Shown piece by piece: positions 13,596 through 22,161 of a stretch of DNA of 60,005 bases. Positions within the stretch are counted from its first letter, which is position 1, and the number at the start of each line of letters is the position of its first letter. The DNA is taken from positions 1 to 60,005 of the forward strand of contig JAZDPK010000065.1 in assembly GCA_043797615.1 (NCBI GenBank), given 5' to 3'. The notes under the pieces were generated by a model. That model was given only the letters and a program-made list of their open reading frames with translations, made no database searches and was not told the origin of the DNA. Made by a program: the position numbers and the translations under genes. The stretch is from JAZDPK01 sp043797615. GTDB taxonomy: Bacteria; Patescibacteriota; Patescibacteriia; UBA11705; JABHMO01.

Positions 13596-15371
13596 ATGTT
13601 AAAACAGTGGAAAATAAAAGACAAGGCGCCGTTGGAATTTTTTGAACAGTTCAAGAACTACCATCCGATCGCCGCGCAATTATTATACAACAGGGGCTTG
13701 AAAAATGAAAGCGACGCCTTGAAATTTTTTAATCCGGATTATAATCAACTTCATGATCCATTTTTGTTCAAAGACATGGCAAAAGCGGTTGAACGGATTT
13801 TATCGGCGATTGAAAATAAGGAAAAAATCATCGTGCACGGCGATTACGATGCGGACGGCGTAACCAGCGCGGCGGTTTTATTTAAAATTTTAAAAGCGCT
13901 CGGCGCCGACGTCGAAGTTTTTATTCCGCACCGCGAATGGGACGGCTACGGTTTGAACCTGGAAAACGCCCAGAACTTTGTTGATTGCGGATTTAAATTG
14001 TTAATCACTGTCGACTGCGGCATTACGAACGTGAAAGAAATCGAATTTTTAAATAAATTCGGCGTTGACGTTATCGTGACGGATCATCACGAACCTTTGG
14101 AAATTTTGCCGGAAGCAGTCGCGATCTTGGATCCAAAAACGAAAGATAGCGGTTATCCTTTTCGCGATTTGGCCGGCGTTGGCATTGCGTTTAAATTGGC
14201 GTGCGCTCTTATTGAAAACGAAAAAACCCTTCGACAAGCTCAGGGCAAGCTGGAAAAACTAAAAAACGGAAAAACGAATTATGATGGTTTGTTGAAATGG
14301 ATGCTGGACATTGTCGCGATCGGAACGGTGGCGGACGTCGCTCCACTGATGGATGAAAACAGAATTTTGGTGAAATGGGGATTGGTCGTCTTGCAGAAAA
14401 CGCAGAATCTTGGTTTGCAAAAATTGATTAAAAAGATAAGCACGAAAAAAATCGACAGTTTTACCATCGGCTTTCAACTCGCGCCCCGTTTGAACGCGGC
14501 CGGCCGCATGAACCACGCGAACGCCGCGTTCAAATTGCTGATTTCGGAAGACGAAGAAGAGGCGTCGCAGTTGGCGGACGATTTGCAGAAGAACAATCAG
14601 GACCGGCAGAGGATCACGGAAGCGGCCGTTGACAAAGCGAAAGAATTCATCGCCCAAATGGAAATTGATCAAAAAATATTGTTTGCGTTTCATGAGGAAT
14701 GGGAGCCGGGGATTATCGGATTAATCGCGGGGAAATTATGCGACGAATTTTATCGGCCGGTGATCGTCATGACCAAGAGCAAGGAGCGGGTGGTCGGCTC
14801 GGGCCGCAGCGTGCCAGGATTCAACATTACGCAAGGATTGACAACGGTCAGCGCGATGCTCAGCCGTTTCGGCGGACACAGCCAGGCGTGCGGATTCACG
14901 TTGACGGATATCAATGTTAAAGAAAATTTTCAAAACGAACTGGCCGCGCACGCGAAAAGCGTTTTAGCGGATGTGGAACTGACGCCGTCGCTCGATATTG
15001 ACGCGGAAATCAAGATTAAAGACATCAGTTGGGATTTGCTCAATCAACTCGAGTTGTTCGCGCCGTACGGCGAAGGAAATTTGCGCCCGCGATTTTTAAT
15101 CAGCGGCTTGGACATCGCGGCTTTGGACAAAGTGGGCGGCGACGGCCAGCATTTGCGTTTGTCCGTTAAACAAGATCTGCCGCGCGTTTACAAAATGATG
15201 GGCTTCAGCTTGGCGAAGAAGAACCTGCCTTCGCAAAGCTCCGGCAAGGCAGGCGGTTTTAAACCCGGCGAAAAGATCGACGCGGTTTGCGAAGTGGGGA
15301 TCAACGAGTGGAACGGGAACAGGGAGTTTGAATTTAAAATTGTAGATCTAAAATACAGTAATCACGAATAA
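13596..15371 (+). CDS. recJ: Single-stranded-DNA exonuclease RecJ
   Basis: The protein is 591 aa. The DHH phosphoesterase motifs are HGDYDADGVTSAA (motif I, about 89-101), TVDCGI, and VTDHHEPLE (the DHH motif). They are followed by AGVGIAFKLA, GTVADVAPLMDENR, RLNAAGRM and the DHHA1 motif GGHSQACGF. RecJ degrades single-stranded DNA 5' to 3' in recombination and repair. Two segments are foreign to the family: TLRQAQGKLEK at about 212-222, and NLPSQSSGKAGGF near the C-terminus. Both are encoded by genomic repeat elements, in frame. The stop codon lies inside the following ATCACGAAT array. Confidence 0.95.
   Translation: MLKQWKIKDKAPLEFFEQFKNYHPIAAQLLYNRGLKNESDALKFFNPDYNQLHDPFLFKDMAKAVERILSAIENKEKIIVHGDYDADGVTSAAVLFKILKALGADVEVFIPHREWDGYGLNLENAQNFVDCGFKLLITVDCGITNVKEIEFLNKFGVDVIVTDHHEPLEILPEAVAILDPKTKDSGYPFRDLAGVGIAFKLACALIENEKTLRQAQGKLEKLKNGKTNYDGLLKWMLDIVAIGTVADVAPLMDENRILVKWGLVVLQKTQNLGLQKLIKKISTKKIDSFTIGFQLAPRLNAAGRMNHANAAFKLLISEDEEEASQLADDLQKNNQDRQRITEAAVDKAKEFIAQMEIDQKILFAFHEEWEPGIIGLIAGKLCDEFYRPVIVMTKSKERVVGSGRSVPGFNITQGLTTVSAMLSRFGGHSQACGFTLTDINVKENFQNELAAHAKSVLADVELTPSLDIDAEIKIKDISWDLLNQLELFAPYGEGNLRPRFLISGLDIAALDKVGGDGQHLRLSVKQDLPRVYKMMGFSLAKKNLPSQSSGKAGGFKPGEKIDAVCEVGINEWNGNREFEFKIVDLKYSNHE
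14227..14250 (+). repeat. CCTTCGACAAGCTCAGGG element inside recJ
   Basis: It is translated as LRQAQGK. Related sequences are inside mnmA (23008) and alaS (26344). Confidence 0.65.
15234..15256 (+). repeat. CCTGCCTTCG..GGCAGGCGG element inside recJ
   Basis: Short arms CCTGCCTT and AAGGCAGG surround CGCAAAGCTCCGGC. It is the same family as in ackA and tsaB. Confidence 0.65.
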
Positions 15372-15481
15372 ATATCACGAACAACACGAATTAAAACGAA
15401 TAATCACGAATTACTTTGGATTAATTTCAAGTTAATTCGTGCGGATTTGTGAATATTCGTGTAATTCGCGAAATTATTATT
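15357..15481. repeat. Mirrored word array, ATCACGAAT family
   Basis: The left arm repeats ATCACGAATA/ACACGAATTA. The right arm carries TAATTCGTG, ATATTCGTGTAATTCG. The array starts inside the recJ stop region and ends at the ATG of the RNase H gene. Confidence 0.75.
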
Positions 15482-15482
15482 T

Positions 15483-15884
15483 ATGAAATTAAAAATCTTC
15501 ACCGACGGCGGCGCGCGCGGCAATCCTGGACCGGCCGGGATCGGGGTCGTCATTTATGACACGGCCGGCAAAATTATATTCAAGCAGGGCAAATGCATCG
15601 GCAAGGCGACGAACAACGCGGCGGAATACGAAGCCGTGATTTTGGCGCTGGCCAAAGCGAAGGAGTTAGGCGCCACGGAATTGGACATGAATTTAGACAG
15701 CGAACTCGTCGTTGAGCAGTTGAAAGGCCATTACAAAGTGAAAAATCCGGATTTGGCGAAATTATTTCTTAAAGTTTGGAATCTGACTCAGCGTTTCAAA
15801 AAAATAAATTATAAGCACGTTTATCGCGAGCAGAATAAATTGGCGGATGAGTTGGTGAATAATGCGCTGGATAATAAATGTTGA
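15483..15884 (+). CDS. rnhA: Ribonuclease HI-like protein
   Basis: The protein is 133 aa with the RNase H fold. The acidic residues sit in the expected motifs: Asp8 in TDGGARGNPGPAG, Glu48 in TNNAAEYEA, Asp72 in LDSELVVEQL and Asp122 in NKLADELVN. The type, with a short GNPG loop and no basic protrusion, matches the archaeal/RBD-less HI group. It cleaves RNA in RNA-DNA hybrids. It follows recJ, consistent with a replication and repair neighbourhood, though a repeat array separates the two. No ribosome site is seen. Confidence 0.9.
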   Translation: MKLKIFTDGGARGNPGPAGIGVVIYDTAGKIIFKQGKCIGKATNNAAEYEAVILALAKAKELGATELDMNLDSELVVEQLKGHYKVKNPDLAKLFLKVWNLTQRFKKINYKHVYREQNKLADELVNNALDNKC

Positions 15885-15978
15885 TTAAAGTTGATTTGAG
15901 TTGATTGATAGTTGATTAGATAGACAGGAAAAAATTAAATTTAGGATTAAAGTTACACAAATTTTTTTATTCGCGGCA

Positions 15979-16032
15979 CCTGCCTGCTCGCCGTCGCGTA
16001 GCCGCTATGGCGGAGCGCGGCCGGCAGGCAGG
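15979..16032. repeat. CCTGCCTG..CAGGCAGG hairpin in the rnhA-pilM spacer
   Basis: Arms CCTGCCTGC and GGCAGGCAGG close a GC-rich interior (GCCGCTATGGCGGAGC). The remaining 15885-16196 spacer holds GTTGATT-type direct repeats and the pilM promoter, and no gene that I can see. Confidence 0.65.
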
Positions 16033-16101
16033 TTCGCATCAAGGTTAATTCGCATCAGCTGTCAATCAGTGGATAAATTGATACGCAACATCGGCTATAA
16101 A

Positions 16102-16110
16102 TGGTATAAT
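16102..16110 (+). promoter_or_regulatory. Extended -10 promoter of the pilus cluster
   Basis: TGGTATAAT, 86 bases before the pilM start. No convincing -35 at standard spacing. Confidence 0.55.
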
Positions 16111-16196
16111 AAACTCAGACGAAACATTCGGGACGATTTTAAATCCCATGATTTTATATATTATAAATATTTTTAATTAAATTATATAAAAACAAT

Positions 16197-17306
16197 ATGA
16201 GTTTATTCTCAAAAGACGGCAAAAATCCCAATTTCCTCGGCATTGACATCGGCGGCAGCAGCATCAAGCTCGTTGAACTTGCGAACAACAACGGCCGCGC
16301 CCAGCTGGTGACTTACGGCTATCTGGAACGTTCATTGTCCGGCGACAAAGCCAAACTGCTCGATCAGCCGGACAAAACCGCCGAGCTGATCAAAAAAGTC
16401 GCAACGCAATCACGCGCCTCGTCTAAGCGCGCGATTACGGCTCTGCCGTCGTCCGCGGTGTTCAGTTCGATTATCGCCCTGCCGGAGATTGAAAAAGGCG
16501 ATTTGTCTTCGACGAAAAAAATCAGCGCGGCAGTGGAGTGGGAAGCGAAAAAAGTTTTGCCCATGCCTCTTGAAAAAATGATTTTGGATTGGAAAATATT
16601 GGGTTCGGCCGATTTATTGAAAGACGACAAAGCCGATCCGAAGACGAAGATTAAAAATCTTCAAGTGCTTCTGACCGCCGCGTCAAAAGAAGTCGTGGAA
16701 AAATACATCGCCATTTTCAAAAAAGCGGATATGGAATTGATCAGCCTGGAAACCGAATCGTTCGCCCTGGCGCGCTCGCTCGTCGGCAAAGACAAATCGA
16801 TCGTCGTGATCGTTGATATCGGCGCGATGGACACGGACATTGCCATCGTGGAAAATTCCATGCCGCTTTTGAATCGCAGCGTGGCGGTCGGCGGTTTGGA
16901 AATTACGAAAGGAATCGCGAATACTTTAAGCACGACGCCGGAGCAAGCCGAACAATTCAAGCGCGATTTGCAGAGCAACATGCAATCGTTCGCCAACGGA
17001 CAGACTTTGCCGAGCGTGATCGAACGGCCGGTGCAAGCGGTGCTGAACGAGGTGCAATACACGATCAATTTTTATCTCGAGCAGCCGGACAACAAGAACA
17101 AGAAGATCGAGCGCATTTTGCTTTCCGGCGGCACGGCCAATTTGTACAATCTGCCGAAATATTTCACAGAGAAGATGAATATCCGCGCGTTCGTGGGCAA
17201 TCCGTGGGCGCGGGTGATTTATCCCGAGGATTTGCAACCGGTGCTGGAAGCGGTCGGGCCGAGACTGGCCACGGCGATCGGGCTGGCGATGAGGGATATT
17301 GAATAA
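16197..17306 (+). CDS. pilM: Type IV pilus assembly protein PilM
   Basis: The protein is 369 aa with the FtsA/actin-like ATPase fold. It has FLGIDIGGSSIKLVEL at the N-terminus (phosphate 1), VVIVDIGAMDTDIAIVE (about 200-216, phosphate 2), NRSVAVGGLEITKGI, and ILLSGGTANLYNLPKYF (adenosine motif, about 308-324). PilM is the cytoplasmic ring component that recruits PilN and couples to the pilus machinery. It heads a cluster of PilM, a PilN-like protein, a PilB-like ATPase and two pilin-like proteins. PilC and PilD are not in this window. Confidence 0.92.
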   Translation: MSLFSKDGKNPNFLGIDIGGSSIKLVELANNNGRAQLVTYGYLERSLSGDKAKLLDQPDKTAELIKKVATQSRASSKRAITALPSSAVFSSIIALPEIEKGDLSSTKKISAAVEWEAKKVLPMPLEKMILDWKILGSADLLKDDKADPKTKIKNLQVLLTAASKEVVEKYIAIFKKADMELISLETESFALARSLVGKDKSIVVIVDIGAMDTDIAIVENSMPLLNRSVAVGGLEITKGIANTLSTTPEQAEQFKRDLQSNMQSFANGQTLPSVIERPVQAVLNEVQYTINFYLEQPDNKNKKIERILLSGGTANLYNLPKYFTEKMNIRAFVGNPWARVIYPEDLQPVLEAVGPRLATAIGLAMRDIE

Positions 17307-17330
17307 AATGCAAAGTTCAAAGCACAAAGC

Positions 17331-17372
17331 CAGTGCAGCGCAGTCGTGCCGACAGGCTGCACTGCGCTGTCA
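17331..17372. repeat. CAGTGCAGCGCAGTCG element, copy 1
   Basis: A GC-rich element with CAGTGCAGC and GCTGCACTG ends. Reverse-oriented, nearly identical copies lie at 38981-39022 and 55050-55091. Each sits inside an A/T-rich GCAAAATGCAAA/TTTAAATTT array. Confidence 0.8.
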
Positions 17373-17419
17373 AAATAAATTTAAACTGCAAAGCTTAAAA
17401 TTCAAAGAAACATAACGGA

Positions 17420-17458
17420 GCATTGTCATCCTGAACTTGATTCAGGATCTGACAATGC
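17420..17458. repeat. TGTCATCCTG..CAGGATCTGACA hairpin, copy 2
   Basis: GCATTGTCATCCTGAA and TTCAGGATCTGACAATGC surround CTTGA. It lies directly before the PilN-like gene. Confidence 0.75.
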
Positions 17459-17469
17459 GATAATAATTT

Positions 17470-17943
17470 ATGTCCGACGATATTTCATTGCTTCCTTCCG
17501 ATTTGCGCGGCAGGGAAGGCGAAGAAAAGAAGAAAGCCAAGGAGGCGAGCGTCAAGCCGCAATTTAAAATGCATCTGCCGGATGAGGATCGCGTCGCTGA
17601 TGCTCGCGATGACAAATCCGTTCCACACGGCGAAGCAAATGGCGTTCGCGAGGACATTGAAATCGGCGCAAACGGCGCGCGCAAAAAAGAAAATCAAGGC
17701 GTGTTTAAAATCGTGAAAAAAGATGCTGGCGTTGTTGAGAAAGACGGATCTGGCCATGACGTTGTCAAAGAAGCGCTCGAAGAAAACAATAAAGCGCCGG
17801 AAGTCAATCTGATGATGAAAAAGTTTTTCGATTCGAAAAAGCACCAGGTTTTATTTAAAGTGATGATTATTGTTGTCGGCGTTGTGCTGATTTTGACGGT
17901 CGCGATGATCGCGTCGTTTTATTTTCCGCAGTTTATAAAATAA
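17470..17943 (+). CDS. PilN-like short membrane protein
   Basis: The protein is 157 aa. It opens with DISLLPSDLRGREGEE, which resembles the INLLP segment by which PilN binds PilM. A long charged, low-complexity linker follows (about 20-120), with one membrane helix near the C-terminus (about 130-152, VMIIVVGVVLILTVAMIA). A full PilN has its helix early and about 130 residues after it. Here only seven residues follow, so the periplasmic part is absent. Its position between pilM and the PilB-like ATPase supports a pilus role. Homology to PilN is an inference from position and the LLP motif. Confidence 0.6.
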   Translation: MSDDISLLPSDLRGREGEEKKKAKEASVKPQFKMHLPDEDRVADARDDKSVPHGEANGVREDIEIGANGARKKENQGVFKIVKKDAGVVEKDGSGHDVVKEALEENNKAPEVNLMMKKFFDSKKHQVLFKVMIIVVGVVLILTVAMIASFYFPQFIK

Positions 17944-17949
17944 ACGGAA

Positions 17950-18058
17950 CAGAGAAAGAGATAAACGCGATAAATGCGATTGTCTAGACAATTTATACAA
18001 GTCAATCTCGTCCCAAAGGGATCCCTTCGGGATTTATCCCGTTTATCACATTATTATT
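17950..18058. repeat. Mirrored word array, GATAAACG family, with embedded GGGATCCC palindrome
   Basis: The left arm (AGATAAACGCGATAAATGCG) is mirrored by ATTTATCCCGTTTATCA. Nested inside are ATTGTCTAGACAAT (17980-17993) and TCCCAAAGGGATCCCTTCGG (18011-18030). Confidence 0.8.
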
Positions 18059-18070
18059 TTTTTTAACAAC

Positions 18071-19495
18071 ATGCTTCAATATTCAAATAATCAATATGTC
18101 TTGAATCTTTTGCGTCAGCAAGGCGTGCTGCGCGACAGAGAAGTCTTGGAATTGCAGGATATACTAAACAGGCAGGGCGAAAAAGTGGATTTGGCGCGCA
18201 TATTGGTGAACGGCGGATTCGTTTCGTTGGAAAAAATGGCGGAATTGGATTTGCAATTCAAAGGTAAAAATTTGATTGATCAAATTCCGCACCAGCGTGA
18301 AAATGATATTTTGGACGCCGAATCGAAAATTGAATTCGAGGAAGCGCCGGACGAAGAACCGGAAACGGACATTATCAACGCGGCGGACAAAGAAGACAAG
18401 ATTTCAAGAGTCGTTTCTATGATCATCGAGCGGGCGATCGCCAGCCGCGCCTCGGACATCCACGTCGATTCGAATTTAAATTCGCTGATCGTTCGCTTCC
18501 GCGTCGACGGAATGCTGCAAAACGTCTTGAGTCTGCCGCTGGATTTTTCCGATGAGATAATGTTTCATTTGAAAAAAATGGGCGGATCGGAAAGCGGCGG
18601 ACGGTTCAAATTTGCCGGCAACGGAAAAACATATCATCTAATCGCATCGTTCATCCCGACGATTAACGGCGAAAAAGCGACTTTGCGTTTCGTTCAACAT
18701 GAAAAACACGGACCGGACTTGGCGCAGCTTGGATTTGACGGCAATCATTTGGATAAAATAATTGAAGCGATCGGCCGGAAAAGCGGCTTGACGATCGTGG
18801 CCGGCCCGGCCGGTTCGGGAAAATCAACGACCATGTTTTCCCTGCTGAACGCGATGAACAAAGAGCATTTGCACGCCGCCACGCTGGAAAATCCGATCGA
18901 ATACCGTCTGCCCGGCGCAAGCCACGTGCATGTTCATCCGGAAAACGGATTCGGCTACGCCGACGGTTTGCGGGCGATTTTACGCCACGATCCGGATATA
19001 ATTTTAATCGGTGAAATTAAAGACAACGAAACGGCCGAGGCGGCGATTCACGCGGCGTTGTCCGGCCGGCAGGTCTTGTCCGCGGCGAATGCGCCCGATG
19101 CGGCCGGCGCGATTTATTTCTTGTTGCGGATGAAAGTCGAGCCGCATCTGCTCGCGTCGGTTTTGAACCTGGTGATCGCCCAGCGCCTGTGCCGGCGCAT
19201 TTGCTCGAATTGCAAAACCGATTATGAATTGAACGATGAGATGTTCGGCAGCTGGAGCGCGCATTCGAATTTGAAGGCGTACAAAGGCGGAGGGTGCGAC
19301 GCTTGCAGCAATACCGGATATCTCGGCAAAATCGTGGTTGCCGAAGTGCTGCCGATCGATTCGAAAATAAGATCCTTAATTGCCAACGGCAGCGTTGAAG
19401 ATGAATTGTCAGCGATGAACGGTTTGGCGCATGATGCGATCGCCAAAGCGTCCGCCGGCGTCATTTCTTGGGAGGAAGCGTTGAATGTGATATAA
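18071..19495 (+). CDS. PilB/GspE-type secretion ATPase, divergent active site
   Basis: The protein is 474 aa. It has an N-terminal GspE-like helical domain (1-75), an N2 domain (ASRASDIHVDSN at about 124-135, FRVDGMLQ), and a RecA-like ATPase. Walker A is intact (GPAGSGKST, 245-253), as is Walker B (DPDIILIGE, Glu315). The Cys pairs ICSNC and CDAC of the zinc insert are present. Two conserved boxes are altered: the Asp box reads TLENPIEY, and the His box STLHTND is replaced by SAANAPD (Asn340 for His). It would power pilus assembly, but the substitutions suggest weak or altered ATPase action. Confidence 0.85.
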   Translation: MLQYSNNQYVLNLLRQQGVLRDREVLELQDILNRQGEKVDLARILVNGGFVSLEKMAELDLQFKGKNLIDQIPHQRENDILDAESKIEFEEAPDEEPETDIINAADKEDKISRVVSMIIERAIASRASDIHVDSNLNSLIVRFRVDGMLQNVLSLPLDFSDEIMFHLKKMGGSESGGRFKFAGNGKTYHLIASFIPTINGEKATLRFVQHEKHGPDLAQLGFDGNHLDKIIEAIGRKSGLTIVAGPAGSGKSTTMFSLLNAMNKEHLHAATLENPIEYRLPGASHVHVHPENGFGYADGLRAILRHDPDIILIGEIKDNETAEAAIHAALSGRQVLSAANAPDAAGAIYFLLRMKVEPHLLASVLNLVIAQRLCRRICSNCKTDYELNDEMFGSWSAHSNLKAYKGGGCDACSNTGYLGKIVVAEVLPIDSKIRSLIANGSVEDELSAMNGLAHDAIAKASAGVISWEEALNVI

Positions 19496-19509
19496 TCTTG
19501 AAGAAGAAG

Positions 19510-19619
19510 TAAAATGTAATACAATAGTAATAAATGGTAATACAATTGGTTCTTAAGTACCAGTAACAAGTTACCAGCCCCCAGTTCCGATTTCTCATAA
19601 CTAACTGTATTGTAATCGC
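19510..19619. repeat. Mirrored word array, GTAATACAAT family
   Basis: The left arm (AATGTAATACAATAG, GGTAATACAATT) is answered by CTGTATTGTAATCG. A second nested pair (CCAGTAACAAGTTACCAG) lies in the middle. Confidence 0.6.
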
Positions 19620-19643
19620 GTTGCCACATTAATATTTAAATTT

Positions 19644-20105
19644 ATGAATAAAAACAAAGGATTCACATTAATAGAGTTATTGATTGTCATTGCGGTTGTC
19701 GCGCTTCTTTTGTCGATTGCCGTTGTTTCGCTCGGAAACATCCGGGCCAAGAGCCGCGACGCCAAGCGCCTAAGCGACATGAACGCCCTTCGAGAACGCC
19801 TGGAACTCATTAAAAAAGACAAAATGGGCTATGACGCGAGCGGGTGCTCGGCCAATACTGCGGTCAGCGCGTGCGCGGGTTTGGCGCCGTATCTGCCGTC
19901 GATCAGCGTGATGAACGATCCGTCGGCCTTGTCGCCGCTCTGCGCGTCGAATAATTGCGCCGAGCGGTGCAATTACGCGTTCGAATCGGCGATCGCCAAG
20001 GATTCCTACCGCGTGATTTTCAGCCTGGAAAAAGGCGCGGCGCCGTTCGTGAAAAAAGGGTGCTATTCGCTTGATCAGAATGGGATTGCTGTCTTAAGTA
20101 AATAA
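19644..20105 (+). CDS. Type IV pilin-like protein 1
   Basis: The protein is 153 aa. It has a class III prepilin leader MNKNKG followed by FTLIELLIVIAVVALL (cleavage after Gly6, Glu at +5), a hydrophobic N-terminal helix, and a globular domain with seven Cys that could form disulfides (SGCSANTAVSACAG, PLCASNNCAERCNYAF, KKGCYS). It is clearly related to the next gene (shared CNYAF, EKG and GCY segments), so the two are tandem paralogues. They probably form the pilus or pseudopilus assembled by the upstream ATPase. The start is set by the prepilin leader. Confidence 0.9.
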   Translation: MNKNKGFTLIELLIVIAVVALLLSIAVVSLGNIRAKSRDAKRLSDMNALRERLELIKKDKMGYDASGCSANTAVSACAGLAPYLPSISVMNDPSALSPLCASNNCAERCNYAFESAIAKDSYRVIFSLEKGAAPFVKKGCYSLDQNGIAVLSK

Positions 20106-20242
20106 AAACAGAAATTTATTATCTTTTGTCTTGAATAGAAATGCACAAATCGCAAGGCGCTATTTTATTCATTTATTCCAATTAAGGTTGTCTGTTGCGA
20201 ATAAATAAATAAAAGCACTCGAAATTATTTCGCTTAAAGCTT

Positions 20243-20713
20243 ATGAAAAAGAATAAAGGTTTTTCCCTTGTGGAAATCCTAATCGTGGTCGGCATCATCG
20301 GCTTCATTTTGACGCTGGTGGCGATCGCGCTCAATTCGAAACAAGCGGTGAACCGCGACATTAAAAGGATCGGCGACATTCAATCGCTCCGAAACGCTTT
20401 GGAACTGGTGAAAAACGAGACCGGCGGCTATGCGGCGGCGTATTGCGATTTGACGTTCGTCAGCTTGTGCGGCGGGAAAGCCAATTCCGAGCTTTTGCGC
20501 TTCATGCCGAATCTGGCGGGTTTGAACGATCCGCAAGTTTTGAACGTCAGCTGCAAAGATAAAAACGTTTGCAACAGTTCGAATTGCAATTACGCGTTTA
20601 CTTCGCTCGACGACGGCAGCTATGAAATTCTGTTTCATTTGGAAAAAGGCCTGGACGATTACAGCCTGCCGGGATGCTACCACGCCACGCAGAACGGGAT
20701 AAGCAAATTGTAA
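20243..20713 (+). CDS. Type IV pilin-like protein 2
   Basis: The protein is 156 aa. It has prepilin leader MKKNKG, cleavage before FSLVEILIVVGIIGF, Glu at +5, then an amphipathic helix (DIKRIGDIQSLRNALELVK) and a Cys-bearing globular region (YCDLTFVSLCGG, NVCNSSNCNYAF, LPGCYH). It aligns along its length with the preceding pilin-like protein. One could be the major and the other a minor subunit, but the sequence does not say which. The 137-base spacer before it contains A/T-rich words and no other gene. Confidence 0.9.
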   Translation: MKKNKGFSLVEILIVVGIIGFILTLVAIALNSKQAVNRDIKRIGDIQSLRNALELVKNETGGYAAAYCDLTFVSLCGGKANSELLRFMPNLAGLNDPQVLNVSCKDKNVCNSSNCNYAFTSLDDGSYEILFHLEKGLDDYSLPGCYHATQNGISKL

Positions 20714-20724
20714 TCTTAATATAA

Positions 20725-20825
20725 ATGCAAATTGTCAAGAGCAAAATGCAAAGTAAATTTAAACTTTAAAATTTAAATTTTAAACTTATTTTGCGCTTTG
20801 GAATTTGCATTTTTCATTTTATCCG
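20725..20825. repeat. Mirrored word array, GCAAAATGCAAA/TTTAAATTT family
   Basis: GCAAATTGTCAAGAGC and AAAATGCAAAG words on the left, TTGCGCTTTGG and TTTGCATTTTTC on the right, around a TTTAAAATTTAAATTTTAAA core. Confidence 0.75.
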
Positions 20826-20831
20826 GCATAT

Positions 20832-22046
20832 ATGCGTGTTAATCGACTGCCATTATACATAATATTGCTTCTCGCATCTTTTTTTATTTTTCAAAACGCC
20901 CGCGCCTCGATAGTCGATACGGTAATCGTTAATTTGGACAAACCGACATTGGCAAAAGGTTATACCGTGAAGAGCGCCGACAAGCAATTGTGGCTGCCGA
21001 TATTCGCCGGCCAGTCCGCAAAAAATCTGACCGTGCGGATTTCCCGCGTGAGCGATGAAACGCCGCTGCCTGATAATACCCGAGCGATCACCGGCCGCTA
21101 TATTTACAGCGTGGAAGCGGATAATCCCGATGATTTCAACAAGCCGGTTTTATTGTCGTTCGCTTTTCAATGCGATGATCAATACGATAAAGCCATTTAT
21201 TTGTACGACGTATTGAAACAGGAATGGAAGCGGCTGGATTCGATTGTTGATTACAAAAATAAATTGATAAAAGCGCACGCCGATTCGACCGGCGCCGAAG
21301 CGGCGGTGCTGGAAAACATGTCGGACGAGCTGACCGCGGAGTCGGCGATCGTCATCGACAAAAACACCGGCGAAGCGTTTTTTGAAAAAAATTCCGACGA
21401 AGTGCGATCCGCGGCCAGCCTGACCAAGCTGATGTCGGCTCTGGTTTTTCTCGAGCACAATCCGGGCTGGGAAAAAGTCGTGACGATGCAGAAGGCGGAT
21501 TTTGTCGGCGGCGCCAGCCTCTACGCCAAAGTCGGCGATAAGGTTAAGGTAAAAGATTTGTTCAACGCGGCGCTCGTCGGTTCGCAAAACAATTCGATGA
21601 TGGCGCTGGCGCGCTCGACCGGATTAGGCAAAGACCAGTTTGTTTCTTTAATGAACATGAAGGCCAAGGATTTTGATTTGGAAAAAACTTTTTTTGTCGA
21701 GCCGACCGGCCTTGACGAAAAAAACGTTTCCACGGCCAAGGAGCTCGCCGTGATCGCGCAGAACGCTTTTTCCAAACCGGAAATTTTGAAAGCGACAACT
21801 ACGCAATCGTACAAAGTTCCGCTCGTCAACCGCAAAGTTTTGTTTACCGTGCAAAACACGAATAAAAAAATATTAACCCGTGATTTATGTGTTACCGGCT
21901 CGAAAACCGGCTGGACCGACGAAGCCGGCTATAATCTGGTTACGCAGGCGAAAAACGATTCGCATGAACTGATCGCTTTGGTCCTGGGTGCGAAGATTAC
22001 GAGGAATTACGAGGAGGTGTATCAGCTGTTGAAAAAGTATTTGTAA
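20832..22046 (+). CDS. D-alanyl-D-alanine carboxypeptidase (peptidase S11)
   Basis: The protein is 404 aa from ATG 20832. An in-frame ATG at 20805 lies inside the repeat array and is less likely. It has a signal peptide (residues 1-26, ARAS end), then about 140 residues of beta-rich N-terminal domain, then the penicillin-binding catalytic domain: SLTK (Ser196, Lys199), SQN (Ser251-Asn253) and KTG (358-360). The enzyme trims the terminal D-Ala from peptidoglycan stem peptides outside the membrane. The beta-rich domain placed before the catalytic domain is unlike DacA, where it follows. The gene ends at a bidirectional terminator. Confidence 0.88.
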   Translation: MRVNRLPLYIILLLASFFIFQNARASIVDTVIVNLDKPTLAKGYTVKSADKQLWLPIFAGQSAKNLTVRISRVSDETPLPDNTRAITGRYIYSVEADNPDDFNKPVLLSFAFQCDDQYDKAIYLYDVLKQEWKRLDSIVDYKNKLIKAHADSTGAEAAVLENMSDELTAESAIVIDKNTGEAFFEKNSDEVRSAASLTKLMSALVFLEHNPGWEKVVTMQKADFVGGASLYAKVGDKVKVKDLFNAALVGSQNNSMMALARSTGLGKDQFVSLMNMKAKDFDLEKTFFVEPTGLDEKNVSTAKELAVIAQNAFSKPEILKATTTQSYKVPLVNRKVLFTVQNTNKKILTRDLCVTGSKTGWTDEAGYNLVTQAKNDSHELIALVLGAKITRNYEEVYQLLKKYL

Positions 22047-22123
22047 AAAGGGATGAGAGGGCAAAGAAGGTAAGAAAAAAAACCTCGGCGGAAAATGCCA
22101 AAATTTTTTATAATTGCATATTA

Positions 22124-22156
22124 AAAAACCCGAGCCTGGAGGGGCCGGGGTTTTGT
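22124..22156. terminator. Bidirectional intrinsic terminator
   Basis: AAAACCCGAGCC pairs imperfectly with GGCCGGGGTTTT, with T-rich ends on both strands, between two convergent genes. Confidence 0.75.
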
Positions 22157-22161
22157 TGTTG

